From: Protea cynaroides
Lineage: Eukaryota > Streptophyta > Magnoliopsida > Proteales > Proteaceae
Assembly (NCBI GenBank): GCA_028583415.1
Contig: CM053274.1
Span: 91,085,549-91,149,548, forward strand
DNA length: 64,000 bases
Reading direction: 5' to 3'
Position 1 is the stretch's first letter. The number at the start of each line of letters is the position of its first letter. The notes under the pieces are model-generated. The model saw only the letters and a program-made list of their open reading frames with translations, was not told the DNA's origin and searched no databases. This document shows positions 26,601 to 41,000 of this stretch, one piece after another. The position numbers and the translations under genes were made by a program.

Positions 26601-29600
26601 TTTGGTGCGTTCATGGAAGATTGGATTACTAGCAATATAAATGGCCGCTTGATTATCACACATCAAGGACATGGGCCATGAGACTGGGAATCCAAGCTCT
26701 TGCAAAAGATTTTCCAACCATAATAACTCAGCAGTAGTGAGTGCCATAGCACGATATTCAGCTTCAACACTGGATTTGGATATAGTAGTTTGTTTTTTAC
26801 TCCACCAAGTAACCAAATTACCTCCAACAAAAGTACAATATCTAGTGGTGGAACGTCTATCACCATCAGCTCTTGCCAATTAGAGTCACAATAACCAACG
26901 ATGTCAAGATGCTGATACCGATGATAAGTAAGACCAGTTCTAGGAGATTTCTTGAGGTACCGCAATATGCGACAGACTGCCTCCCAATGAGCAACTTTAG
27001 GAGTGTGCATAAACTGACAAACAACCCCAACAGCAAAAGAAATATCAGGCCGAGTTACAGTTAGATAAATCAATTTTCCAACCAAGCGTCTGTACTGATA
27101 AATATCAGAATATTCAAGACTATCACATGTTTCAAGTTTCTAATGTGGATCCATTGGTGTATCAACTGGTTTAGCTCCAAGAATTCCGGACTCAGAAAGT
27201 AAATCAAGTACGTACTTCCTTTGAGACAAACTAATGCTTTTATTACTGCGAACCACTTCAATCCCCAAGAAGTAATGAAAAAGACCTAAGCCTTTCATCT
27301 GGAAGTAAGTATTCAGATAAGATTTAATTTTAAGAATACCAGTTTTATCATTCCTTGTAATAATAATATCATCGACATACACAACAATAATGGTGACATG
27401 AGACGAACGGCGTCTCACAAAAATAGAATGATCAAAGTAACACGTAACAAAGCCAAAATCTATAATAACAGTGCTGAATTTATCAAACCATGCACGAGGA
27501 GATTGTTTTAGTCCATAAATTGCCTTAAGCAATTTGCATACCTTAGTTGAGTTCCCTCCCTGAGTAACATACACTAGAGGTTGGTCCATGTAGACTTCCT
27601 CGTGCAAGTCACCATACAAGAAGGCATCCTTAACATCCATCTGATAAAGAGGCCAATTAAGATTTACACCCAAAGAAATAAGAACACGAACAGAGTTGAG
27701 ACGAGCAATAGGAAATAACGTCTCAAAATAATCCACCCCATAGGTCTGAGTGAATCCTTTGGCAACCAGGCGAGCCTTTAGTCTGTCAACAGTACCATCA
27801 GACTTATGTTTAACAGTATAAACCCATCTACAACGAACCACTGAGTGACCTTGTGGTAAATCAACCAGATTCCATGTTTGACGAGCCATTAAGGCATCCA
27901 TCTCAACATCCATAGCTGTCTTCCATTCTGAATGGGACAAGGCTTGGGAAAGTGAAGTAGAAACAATAATAATAGATAACGAGTGAACCAAATTTTGGTG
28001 ACAACGAGGGAGATGGGTTGTGGAAACAAAATGCTCAATATGAAAACTACTTTTACGAGTACGAGTACCTTTTACGAGTACGAGTACGAGTTCCTTTACG
28101 TAGAGCAATAGGGAGATCAGAAGAGACCTCAGAATCATGAGTAGAAGTGGGCGGAGCAGCTGGTGCAGTAGTAGTTGGAGCCACTGGTTGACGTCATATA
28201 TAAACCTGTAGGGAAGGTGAATTTTCAGAAGGTAAGGTGTGGTCAGTTTGTGGCTCAAGATCATCAGGTGTTATGGTAGGCACTAAAGGGATCGGCGGTT
28301 CAGATGTATGTGAAGGAGGTGGCACTGAAACTTGATTAAATAGCTTGTCTTCGAAGAAAGTAACATCAGGACTGACATAGTGATGTTTGGTAGTAGGATC
28401 GAAACACCTCTACCCCTTCCGAGTACAGGAATAACCAACAAAGATACACTTTAGAGAACAGGGGGAAAGTTTTTCCAATTTAGGATGTATAATGTGAACA
28501 AAGCATGTACTACCAAAGACTCTAGGATGAATAGGAAATAAATGAGTGTTAGGATAAAGAAGACGAAATGGGATTTTGTCGTGTAAAACAGAAGAAGGCA
28601 TACGATTTATGAGAAAACAGACTGTCAAGACAGTATCACACCAACAAAACTGAGACATTCATATAAAAAATTAGGGACTTGGCAATATCTAGAAGATGCC
28701 TATTTTTGCGTTCAGCAACCCCATTATGTTGAGGGGTATAAGCACAGTTGGTATGATGGATTATACCATTAGCAAAACAGAAATCAGACACAGAATTTTG
28801 AACATATTCAAGAGCATTATCTATTCGTAATACTTTAATTGGAACTCCAAATTGAGTAAGAGTCTCCTTATGAAAACTTTTGAAAATAGCAAGAAACTTG
28901 AACGGTCTTTTATTAAATAAAGCCAGGTCATCCTGAAAAAATCATCTACGAAGGTTACAAAATAAGAGAAACCTAATCTACTGGGTACACGATAAGGACC
29001 CTAAATATTATAATGTACTAAAGAAAAAGGGAGTAGAATTCTTAGGACTAGAACTACAAGGGAAAGACGAATGATGATGTTTTCCTAACTCACACGCCTC
29101 ACATTGTAGTGTAGTGAGAAGCATACAACTGGGAATAAGAACCTTCATCTTAGACAAAGACAAATGACCAAGCCATTGCTGCCATTGGTGCCATTGAAGA
29201 GGGGTAGTGGTAGAAGTTGTAGTTCTAGCAATAGGTAAACATTCAGTGGGCTCCAAGTAGTACAGACCGGCATAATCACGCCCTTCACCACTCATCTGCT
29301 TCGTCCTGAGATCTTGAAAGATACAATAAGAGGGGTAAAAGGTAGCAACACAATTAATAGATTTAGTTAGTTGACTGATAGATAAAAGAATAAGAGAAAA
29401 ATTAGATACATGTAGGACTCAGGGCAAAGACATAGACTGGTTAAGGGAGACATGACCATGCTGAGAGGCAATAGTAGAAGACCCATCAACAAGGTAAATG
29501 GTAACAGGTTTGTTGGTTTCATGAAGAGATGAAAATACAGAGGACTCACCCGTCATGTGACAGGTGGCTCCCGAATCAATGATCCAAGGATGAGGAGATG

Positions 29601-31960
29601 TGTAGGAAAGGAGGGCAGACATACCTGTACGAGCTACAGTAGCAGTAGAAAGACCACTAGTCTCAAGGTTTTGAACCTTTCGAAGAAGGGCCTCATAACG
29701 ATCAGAAGATTGAGCAGGTGCAGATGGTGGAACATGGGCAGCCGAGGATGCATCATCAATGGTAACAGTATTCACCAAATTATCCGCCCATGTAGGAAAA
29801 CCAAATTTATCCCAACAGGTATCAGCAGCGTGGTTGGGTTTATAGCAATGAGTACAGAAGCGAGCAGACTTATCAACTGAAGAACGGCTAGAACCACGTC
29901 TACGACTACGACCACGGTAGGAACCACGACCCCTAAAGGTGGAACCCCGACCACGGCCAGCAAACAAGGCAGTTGTATCTTTTGGGGAAGTGTTGGTCCG
30001 GAGAACCAAACGTTGGAGACGAAAGAAGGTTTCACTTAGGATATATATGGAAGCACCGGCAATGAGCTGGCTCTTCACAGCTAGATACTCAGGAGAAAGG
30101 CCAGCAAAAAACTTGACCACATAAAATTTTGATTGTTGGGTCTTCAGTTTATTGATATCAGTGGTAAGAGGCTGCCCTGCCTGGATCTCTTCAATAAGGC
30201 CTTTGAAGCCTCCATAGTAGTCAGTCAAGGATTGCCTTGGTAGTATCATGAAACATTACAATAGGCAAGATAGAAACATCAATTCTGTTCCATAACCAGG
30301 TTTGAATTAAAGAATTATCACAAATCCAAGTTTCATAAACTTTTACAGACTCTGGATCTTTAACATCACTAACAAGAGCATCTTCATACAAAATTTTTAA
30401 TTGTCTTTAGATAGAACGTAGGCCTTGATAGCCTGAGCCCATAAAATGTAGTTTGACACCCTTTTTAGTTTCACAGAGATGATCTGAACTTCTGTGGGCT
30501 TGTAATCAGTCATCATGAATAGTAATAACAATACAACTAAGCAAAATTGTTCTTTCACCCGGTTCCGCCAACTGAGAGGACAAGGAGGTAAGGCTCAAAG
30601 AGAAGCAAAGGATGATAGAGGTAATTAGGGTTACACAATATATTTTTGCACAAATAAACAAATTCTCAATTCCGCCAACCGAGTGGTTAAGGAATGATGG
30701 CTCAAAAAAAAAAGGGTGGCGGTAAGATGATAGGTAGTCAAATTTTTTTTTTAAATTAATGCCTACCATATAGACAGTACGAAGATGATCAAGAAGTTAT
30801 CAATCACACATAAACGACATAGTAGTAAGTACAATAGATCTTGATCATCTAGTAGCACCAAGGAGAATCAGTACATAGGTAGAGCAAAAATATCAAGGGC
30901 TTATCAAACCAAGTTTTGATGATAGCCAAGATCTAGTGTTTTGATACCATGTAACAAAACCATATGAACAAAGTACTAAACTAGAAAAAAACTAATGAAC
31001 AAGAAGAAGAGAGTTGAAGAAGAAGAAAAGAGAGTGATAGAGAATCATGAAAACTAGAAGAAGGCTGGTGTCGTGATCTGTAACTCTCCCTTTAGCCCAA
31101 AACTTATATTTATAAGTAAAAACAGAATCCATTACATTAGAAAGTCTCCAAAAATAAAGAGAATAAAATAAGGAGCAAAATATAATAGAATAAGGAAACA
31201 AATAATGAGAGAAAATAGGAAAGAGAGGAGCCAGTCAATGTCGCTGGCTCTAATAACCGCCAGCGACAATTGTTGGTCCTCAATATGGGCTAGTCCCTGT
31301 CGATATGGGCCTGTGTAACGTTAACAACTGTATTAGCGGATTTTTTAGAATCATAAAGGCGCTGTTAATTTGGCCATTTTGGGCCCATTGGAACCAATAA
31401 TTCCGTGACAACAGATAAAGAGGTGATTAAGGATATGGAGAGCAGTTGCAAATGGATGTCTGAAGACTATTGCTGAAGATGACTTTAAGGCCCTATTTGA
31501 TAACACTTCTGCTCCAGGATTCTGGGATTCGTCTCCCTGGGAGCAATTTTGGAGCTGAATCCCGTTTGATAAGTCCGGTCTGATTTTGAGCTCCCAAGGA
31601 GTGAACCGGACTTTTTTTGGTTTTGGAAGCTCAAATTTGAGAGCTAAAAAAATAGCTCTGGTTGCTCCAGAGCTAGTTTATTGAGAGCAAAAAAGATAAA
31701 GTCGAGCAAAACCAACTCTCATAAAAGAGAGTTGGCTCTTGAGTTTTCCCGATACCCCTCTACTGTTCTGCGCGAAAGAAGAAGAACCAGTACAAATGAA
31801 GACGAAGGCTATTCTTGTAGTTCGTGCTCTCTCTCTACGAGGACTGCCACCAGTGAGACTGTTCTTCCCTTCTCCTTCTCTCTACAATTTCAGTATGGGT
31901 ATTTTTTTTTTTATCTAATCAAGCTCTTCTTTGTATTTTATATGGTTCCTTCAGTTCGTG

Positions 31961-32014
<54 letters not shown>

Positions 32015-35000
32015 TTGCGAGGACCGTCACTGGTGAGACTATTCTTCCCTTCTCCTTTTCTCTGCAATTTCAGTATGGGTATTTTCTTCTTTGTATTTTT
32101 AGAGTGCCTTCTTTGTATTTTTTTTTCGCAAATCTGTTATCTCCAATTGCTTCTTCCCATCCAACCTTGATCCAAACTCTCTCTCTCTCTCTCTCTGAGC
32201 ATCGCTCTACCTCTCCAACCGTAATCCTATCTCTCTCTCTCCCTGCGGCTGAGATTATTTCTTTGTGAATGCTTTCTTCCACAATCGATGGCGGTAATCT
32301 GCAAAGATAAAAACCCTTTAAAGGAATATGGACCAATAGAAGTACAGACCAGTGAAAAAACCTTTCTTCCTCCTGACGCTTGTATTAGGTGATTTATCTC
32401 AATATAATTTTTCCTTTTGGAGTTGTTTTACTGTTTTGTTTGCTTAATCTTGTGAGCAGGTTATATTTACATTTTTTTTTTCCCCGTTTTTCTTTGCCCC
32501 CAGTTCTTCTGTTGGCTTGGATATCATTTTTAGCCAGATGAATTTTAAGGTATATCTGCATATTCCACCAGATAAATATGTTGCTGTTCTTATGCCTAGA
32601 TCTGTATGTTACAAATTAGCATACTACTGAACATTTTCTACCAGTTTCCTATTTGTTGCCTCATACCAAGAAATCACAGGCTTTTATTCCTCGGAGCTTT
32701 GGTAATTTGGTTTTGCCAGAAAATCAGAATCTTACTTTAATCTTGTTGTTCTGTCATTTTTATTCCTGTTGGTAAGGTATTGTTTAATAGAGCTTGTCTG
32801 ATTATCCATTCTGTGCATAAAATATAAATGAGTCAGATTATTCTTTCTACTAGCTACTGCTTTGATCTACTATTTTCATTTTCATTTTCCTTTTCCTAAG
32901 TTCTTATTGGTTGGTTACTTGGTTATGTGTTGAAGAACCTAAGCCTTGGTTGATGAAATCTTCAAGGGCATAGACAAACTTTTGCAGACCTATTAAGTGG
33001 GTTTCAATTCAACTCATCCTTATCCCAATTAAATGGGGTCAGCCTTATCAACTATGTTTACCCACCATAAAATTAAAAAAAATATAATAATAATAAATTA
33101 TTGTTTCTCCACATAATTAATCAAAATTAAGAATCTGATGTTTATCGGATGAGAATGAATAATGACGTGTGCTTGTTCACATATTGAATGAGTTTCTAAC
33201 CAAATGGAAAAATATTCTTAGTGACAAAAGACGAACTGTCTTATCTTTCATTAATGGAAAGGATAATAGGTGGAACAGAATGTCCCTAAAGGATACTCCT
33301 TCCCTTCCATTGCCAATTTGTAACATGAGAGAAAGGAAATGTTTTCTGCGCTCACCAGAGAACTTATTTTTTCCCAAGTGAAGAAGACAATCGTACCGTA
33401 TGATAGTCCTATATGTTTGATGTTCTTTACAGATATCTTACTATTCTGATTTTGAGTGATGCAGCAATATGTTCAGAACATTGGACTCATTGATTGTAAT
33501 AGATATGGTGATCTATCAATAGATGTAATGAAGTAGAAAAAGTCACCTATGCTATTCAAAGTCTGGTTAATTATGCCCTCATGTCGTGAGATTTTGCTTA
33601 TTTACATCACTAATTGTCTTGAATAGAGTTGGAAATACAAAGCTTGATAGTTTAGGTCCTTTGGAACACTTGAATAGAGTTGGAAATAATTCAGCCCTTC
33701 AAATAGAGTTGGAAATATAACCTGCCAGTATGGATCCCAGTAACAGAACAGGTACATGAAAAATAGAGACAGAGGATATAATCAATCATGTGGCTGCTCC
33801 TGGGTAATGGATCTCTGCCCCTGAAAAGACTTGGATCTTATGCTAATTTGTGGTGCATTATTTTGTTGAGGTGATATAATTTAGGTTGGTGAACTGATGT
33901 AATCAAGGTAGATTTTTTGGTTTTGGTTAAAGACAGACAACGCTGAGGTTGTTGCAGATCATTGTTGTTTCATTTTGCTTTAATATCATTATTTTGTAGC
34001 AACCTTATTCATGAGCAGCCCTCTCTAGAGTGTTCATGCAAACAACTCTCTCTCTCATTTACTTTCTTGTATGTGAGTCTTTAGCTCAAACGGGTAGAGC
34101 ACTTGGGGATTCCCCAAGAGATGGTGGTTCGAATCCATCAAGACATTGATTTTTCATATGTTCTAAATTCTTTCATGATTATGGAATAATAATTTTGGGA
34201 TCCACCATCTTGCACTCTGTCTTGTTTTAAATTATAATCAAAGTTTCTCATGCTTGGAAGCTTGCAATGTTCACTTTTTAACTGTATCTTTGAATTCCGG
34301 TCCTCCTTTTACACAATAACTTATCTTGTTAAGCAGAAAAACTGAGACATGATTTACACTTATTATAATAAGTTGTTAGTTCAATATTGCTGGACATTGT
34401 TAATGAATGTAGTATGTTGTTAAAAAGATAGATTTCCAAATATGTGCATTTTACTATGCCCTTAGGAATGAATGGTTGATTTGGGAATCCAGATTACTGT
34501 TTATCAAACGGGATTCTACTCTGAATAAGCTAGGAAATCAGATCTAGAGTGGCGTTATCAAACAGCATTCTGCTCTCAAAAAACTGACTCCAGAGCTGAA
34601 GCAATAAAATGACTCCAGAGCAAAAGCAACGGATCAGGAGCAAGAGTGTTATCAAACGGGGCCTAGCTACTCCTGAGCTGGCTGCAAGTTATGGCAGGTC
34701 GTTCATGGAGAAATATATATCACAGAAGGAAAAGCTATAGGTCTATAGCCTTATGTAGTGGTGGGAAATTTTCTTTTTCATGAAGACTTTGTTTTGCAAT
34801 CTCTTTAGAGGATGAGTTGGCCAGAGGGGCTCTTTACAGACAGCAGCAGTTTTTGGGTCCTTAGCCCCACAGCCTAGCCTTTGCTGGGGCTTTGGTTGGT
34901 TATTACCATTCATTCTGTGTAGTCCTACATTATGTTGTGAAGTGAGTTTTACTGGATTTATCCTTTTTCATTTTTTTCGTAGTACGTTTCTGGTTACCTA

Positions 35001-38000
35001 ATAAGAAAAAAAATCCCCAAGGGGATAGCTGAGTTGGTAAAGACCAACACCTCAAAGAGGTCATGACTTCAACTATCCTTGGGGCGTACCTATCCAACAA
35101 AAAAAAATCTGAATCAAACTCTGTATTATAACAGAAAAGAGAATGTTGCATTACCTTTTCCCACAACAGGAGATGCTGTCATGCCAAATATACGGGGACG
35201 TTTCGATGCACCAGCTTCATAGAACTCCTACAAAATCATTAACACATTTAAATGTTACATGGAGTTAGGAATGAAGCTAGGGAAATAAAATATTCTGGAT
35301 GTAATAATTTTCTTGGGAAGCAAATGTACCTTCATAATTTGTGCATAAGGATGACTGCTTTGTGCCTGTGCATGATGACACTCATCAAATATTAAAAGTG
35401 CGATTTGCTCCATTCTGATAAAGCAATGGTGTAAATTACGTAGTAGTATTTGAGGGGTCATTACAAGAACCTGTACAGCCCATGTCACACACAGTAAGCA
35501 CAAAGAAGCCAAAAGAAGCTAAGAAAACCATGCTATGATTTTCCAGTAATGGGAATCTTCATTTTATTTCCGTCCATTTACTTTCATAAAAGGTCACACA
35601 AGTCTTAGAATTCAACTACTTCTTACTCCAACAGCGAGCTTCCTTATAGCTTCAAGAGCAAGCTACAGTCTTCCAAACAGTTAGATCAAGTGAAATGGAT
35701 GTGTAGCAGTTTGCAATATGAAAATAACCAGAACCAGCAATCGAGAGAGAGAGAGAGAGAGAGAGAGAAGTAGGAGAAGGGAGGAGGATCAACTCTTCAA
35801 GGAAGAAGAAGAATCGATAGTAAATACTCCTCCTGTAGCAGCTCTATTTATAGAAAAGAAAAGAACTAAAAGATATGACTTTAGCAGCCTTTTCTAGTTA
35901 CAATCCAACTAGGAAAGGACCAAGTTAACAAAGCAAATAAGCTAGCTAAATAAACAAATAACCAAAATTGGTAACGGGCTTTATGAACAGGCCCATTACT
36001 TACAAGTAATTAAATAAAGACAGGACTAAACTTAAACTTAAAACAGGCCCATAGGCCTATATTGTTAACACCCCCCTCAAGCGGGAGCATATATGTCACT
36101 CATGCCCACCCAGTCGAAACGCCAGACCAAATAATGACTTGGTAAGAACGTCAACTAACTGATTTGAAGAAGATACAAAGGGAGTAACCAACAACTTCTT
36201 TCAAACAGCATCACGAACAAAATGGCAATCAACCTCAATATGTTTGGTGCACTCATGAAAGACTGGATTACAACAATATAGATAGTAGCTTGATTGTCAC
36301 AAAACATAGTGTCGAATTAAATAAGGGCATGGTTGTAATTTTATATTTTATATTTTATATTTGTTTTGTGTTTTATTTCCTTTCCTTTAAATCCTAGTCA
36401 CTCTAGAGTTGTGACTCCTAGTCACTCTAGAGTTGGGACTCCTAGTCACTCTACAGTTCCTGTTAGTTTGTGATTGTATTCATTATAAATAAGAAGGTTG
36501 TGTGGAGAGATAATTAATTCTCTCACATTCTCTGATTCAACATGATATCAGAGCCACCCTAGCCCTCTCTCCTCTCTTCTCCTCTTTTCTTTTTCTTTTT
36601 CTTTTTCTTCCCTAAAACTGCTGCTGATACTCTATCTCAGCAACCCAAAACTGCCGCCATCACCTATATCCTCTCTAAACCCCTGCCGCCCTTCTCCCCT
36701 TTCCTCTACACCTATTGACACTGTCCCACAAGCCAGATCCATTACCTCCTTCACCTGTTTACCTGAAATCTACCCATTGCCAGCCTTCCTTATACCAGCC
36801 GACGCCATTACAGCCCTCCTAAAACCTGCAACTATTACCGCCAGCCCCTAAAAACCCTTACAGCCCTACAACAACTACCGCCAGCCCCTAATTACCATAG
36901 CTACCCTGTCGTAACCCCTGAAATCCTTGCCTACAACATCCTGCTATACCCTAACCCTCAACCAACATCTACCGCCATCACCTACTTAGCCCTAAACCTC
37001 AACCAACACCTACCTCCATCACCCCTAACCTCTCCAAGATCCACTAAAACCCTTACCTCATCCTCTCTAATTTCTTATCTATGAACTAAACATCTCCACA
37101 AGGATTTGTTAGCATCAGTTGCCATGTATCCCTTGTTACAGGGATGTGCTTTGAAGAGATCACACGAATAGCCAACCTTGATTCTTCCCTGATCATATGA
37201 AGAGATCGAAAATTGCTGTAGATGTGTCTCTCGTTCCCAGAAGATTGATACACGGTATCTCTATTAAAGGTATTTTCCATTGTTGAGCAACTATTGAATT
37301 GTTCTGCTCCAGATTATTAGTCAAATTGTTCTTGGGTTGTGATCATTCCCATGGTTGACTCCATTGAAGTTGTTTTTCCTAATATGGAGACTTCTAATTG
37401 CTATTGTCCTTAACCCAATTAAGTTGGATGGGACCAACTATTTGATGTGGTCTAAAACCGCACATATGATAATCTCTGCAAGAGGCCTATTGGGTTACAT
37501 TAATAGTTAAAAGAAGACACCTCCTCTTACAAATAAATTATATGATAAATGGACATCTGAGAACTCCATTGTGATGGCCTATTTAATTGGTTCTATGGAG
37601 CCCAAAATTGGTCGGGGGTATGTACTATTACCTGATGCTACAGAAATTTAAAAGGCTGCCAAGGAGACTTATTCCCAGGTTGGCAACTATTCTTTGATTT
37701 ATGATCTCCATGTGAAGATCGGAGCAACCAAGCAACAGGACATTAGAGTCTCCCAATATTATTCTGAACTCCGAAGTCTGTGGCAAGAATTAGATTATTA
37801 TGATACCTTTACTGCTGCCTGCTCCACTGATGCTGCTGCCATGAAACTTGCGAAGGACAAACTACAGGTCTATACTTTTTTGGCTGGCCTCAATATTGAG
37901 TTTGATAAGATTCGTGCTCAAATCCTCAGTAGGGAGCCTCTCCCATCTTTAGAACATGCTTATGCCTTGTTTCAGTCTAAGGATATGCGCCATACTTCTA

Positions 38001-41000
38001 TGATGCCCCCACTACCAGCAGAAAGGTCCGCCCTCCAAACCACTCAGCCAAGTAGCTTTGCATTACCCAAACCAGTTCGGTATGACTATTGTGGAAAGGA
38101 ACGACACACCAAAGAAACTTGCTGAAAATTGCATGGCAAACCAGCCGATTTTGAGGCCAAGAGGTGTGAAAGAGGAATGCAGAGATCTAAGAATTTCAAG
38201 GCACCACAGGCTCATCAGACAGAGACTTGCCCTCCTACTGGGGATCCACCTATACTGTCCATAGAAGAACTTGAAGCTCTCCAAAATCTTCTCAGGCCAT
38301 CTACTGCAGCCTCTACTGGTCATCCTTCATCATCTGCCACACCAAGTTTTTTTTTTGTACAGTCAGGTATTTCTCATGATGGTCACCGTGCTTCCTCTGT
38401 TCATGGCCCTTGAGTTATAGACACTCGAGCCGCTGATCACATGACTGGTTCAGCCAACTCCTTTTTTCTATACTCTCCCTCTTTTGGGAAAGATACAGTC
38501 TGAGTGGCAGATGGGTCTCTCTCTCCTCTATCTGGAAAGGATCCATCTGCTCCTCCTCCACCCTTACTTTAGAGTTTGTTCTTCATGTTCCTAGCTTTGC
38601 TACAAATTTGTTATCTATTAGTAGCCTTACAAAATCTCTTAACTGCAAAGTGATTTTCTTTCCGTCTTCGTGTGTAATTCAAGATCTGGTGAGCGGGAAG
38701 ACGATTAGACATAGTAGATTGCATGGTGGTCTCTACTTGCTTGTAGATGGTCCTTCAGAACCTACATCATCACCTCCACCTTTACCTCTACCTACACCAC
38801 ATCACCTTTACTCCACTATCAGCACCCTCCAACAGTGGCACAGACGTCTTGGTCACCCTTCTTCATTAATTTTGTCTCAGTTGTTTCCTTTTTATTTAAG
38901 CATTGTAGTAAAAACGAGTTATTATGCGAAGCCTGTGTTTTGGCTAAGCAGGCTCATACAACCTATTTACCTTCCTTTAATAGAAGTAGTGATTTGTTTG
39001 ATTTAGTGCACTCTGATGTATAGGGTCCTGCTAGGACGACTTCCATCTCTGGCCATTGTTGGTTTGTCACCCTTATTGATTGTTACTCACGGACTACATG
39101 GGTTAACCTAATGCATAATAAAAGTGATGTTTTTCAATGCTTCCGCTAATTTTACAATATGATAAAGACATAGTTCTAGGCACGGTTGAAAGTACTTTGC
39201 AGTGATAATGGTAAGGAATTTATTGATGGGACATTTCAATACTACTTGTCAAAATATGGCATCCTCTACCTAACGAGTTGCGTTGATACACCTGCTCAAA
39301 ATGGCATAGCCAAATGAAAAAACCGTCACCTTCTTGAGACGGCCAGAGCTATCATGTTTGAGAGCAATGTTCCAGCCTGTTTTTGGAGTACTGTCGTTCT
39401 TACTGTTGTTTCTCTTATCAATCAGCTCCCTTCAAGAATTCTTAGCAACAAAACCCCTCTGGATCTCCTACTTGGTGGTACTTCCTTTGTGTTATCGCCA
39501 AAGGTTTTTGGTTGTGTCTGTTATGCTCGCAATCATCAATCTCCTGGCAAGCTTAATCTCTGGGGGCTTCGGTGTATTTTCATTGGCTATCTTGCCACTC
39601 AAAAAGGCTATAAGTGCTACCATCCTCCTTCCCGGAAGACATATATTACTAAGGATGTTCTCTTTCATGAACATCTGATGTACTACAAGCCATATCTTTA
39701 GGGGGAGAAGGATGAGAAAAATGTTGAAGATGTGCCTATGTTTGAAGATGTGCTAGAGGAACTAGAACAGGTCCAAGAAAGAATCATGGATTCAGCTCCA
39801 GAGACAGATGCACTAGCAGACCATGACACAGCACCACCTTTTATACCCATACCACCACCTTCTATACCCATACCTGTAACTGTACCTACACCTACAACTA
39901 GTCCCATAACCAGTCCAGCCAAACCTCTGCAGGTCTACAGCCGAAACCGTGCCAGAAACAAGCAAGGAAAGGCCACTACCATCAATGCAATTACACATTT
40001 CCCTTCGCCAGCCTTGGATCCAGAGACTGAGCTTCCTGGTAATGAAATTTCACTCTCTGACTCTGACTTACCCATTGCTATTCAAAAAGGTACTAGGTCT
40101 TCTACACATTACCCAATTTCTAATTTTGTTTCATATAATTCTTTATCTCCTTACTTCCGTGCATTTGTGTTTTCACTTTCTTCTCTGTCTCTTCCCCAGA
40201 AATGGCAGGATGCAATTTTGGATGAATGGTGGAAAGCTGCAATGATGGAAGAAATGAGAACTTTGAAGAAGAATAATATTTGGGACCTTGTTCCGCTCCC
40301 ACCAAGTAAGAGACCAATAAGATGCAAATGGATTTTTACAGTCAAACAGAAAAATGATGGCACAGTGGATTGGTATAAAGCAAGGCTAGTAGCCCGTGGA
40401 TTCACCTAGACATATGGTATTGATTACCAAGAAACCTTTGCGCCAGTGGCTAAGATGACAACAGTAAGGGTTCTCTTGGCATGTGCTGTACACCACAATT
40501 GGGATTTGCAACAGCTTGATGTAAAGAATGCCTTCCTTCATGGGGAACTCAATAAGGAAGTTTATATAAATTGTCCACCTGGGTTTACAGATGCAAACAC
40601 CAAAGGAAAGGTATGTAGGCTGAAACGCTCTCTTTATGGACTCAAACAGTCCCCTAGAGCATAGTTTGGTAGACTTCACAAAGCTATGATAGCCTTTGGT
40701 TATGCACAGAGTAATGCTGACCATACATTGTTTACCAGGCATTCATCTGGAAAATTTACTGTACTTCTGGTATATGTGGATGATATTATTGTCACTGGGA
40801 ATAGTGAAGATGAGATAAGGAAACTCAAAACGTTTCTGGGGGAGAGTTTGAAATTAAAGATCTTGGAAAGTTAGGTACTTTCTTGGGATCAAAGTTGCTC
40901 GTTCTGCAAAAGGCATCTTTCTTTCTCAAAGGATGTACATCCTTGATCTTCTATCAGAAACAGGACTGCTAGGCTGCAGACCGTGTGATACCCCACTGGA

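Larger units (their letters stand above)
26040..31326 (-). mobile_element. Copia LTR retrotransposon 2, complete but defective
   Basis: This 5.29 kb element lies in DCL4 intron 5. The LTRs are 26040-26417 and 30950-31326, both TGTAACAAAACCA..GTTAACA, flanked by perfect ACTGT duplications (26035-26039 and 31327-31331). Beside the 5' LTR on the minus strand is TGGTATCAAAACACT, a tRNA-Met-like primer site. A polypurine tract, GCTTGAGGGAGGG, abuts the 3' LTR. The domain order is Copia. It belongs to a different family from Copia 1: LTR, primer site and Gag all differ. Confidence 0.92.
31488..34664. mobile_element. hAT-like inverted-repeat element, non-autonomous, 3.2 kb
   Basis: The left end begins AGGCCCTATTTGATAACACT. 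The right end, reversed, begins AGGCCCCGTTTGATAACACT, and similarity continues to about 27 bp. Subterminal copies of CGTTTGATAA recur at both ends (near 31,563, 34,500 and 34,555), with shared GCTCCAGAGCT words, so the inverted ends extend to nearly 200 bp. This is typical of plant hAT elements. No transposase is recognisable, and an 8-bp target duplication is not obvious (TGACTTTA against AGCTACTC). It carries a long CT repeat, an exon-like ATG frame, a LINE/SINE-type motif and a tRNA-like sequence. Confidence 0.65.

Noticed and set aside
31681..32268. 195-codon plus-strand frame and overlapping frames
   Set aside because: Ser/Leu runs come from CT microsatellites; no family resemblance.
36071..36309. 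Independent gene fragment on the minus strand
   Set aside because: It matches the C-terminal RNase H of Copia 2 and lies directly next to an LTR, so it is the remnant of Copia 4.
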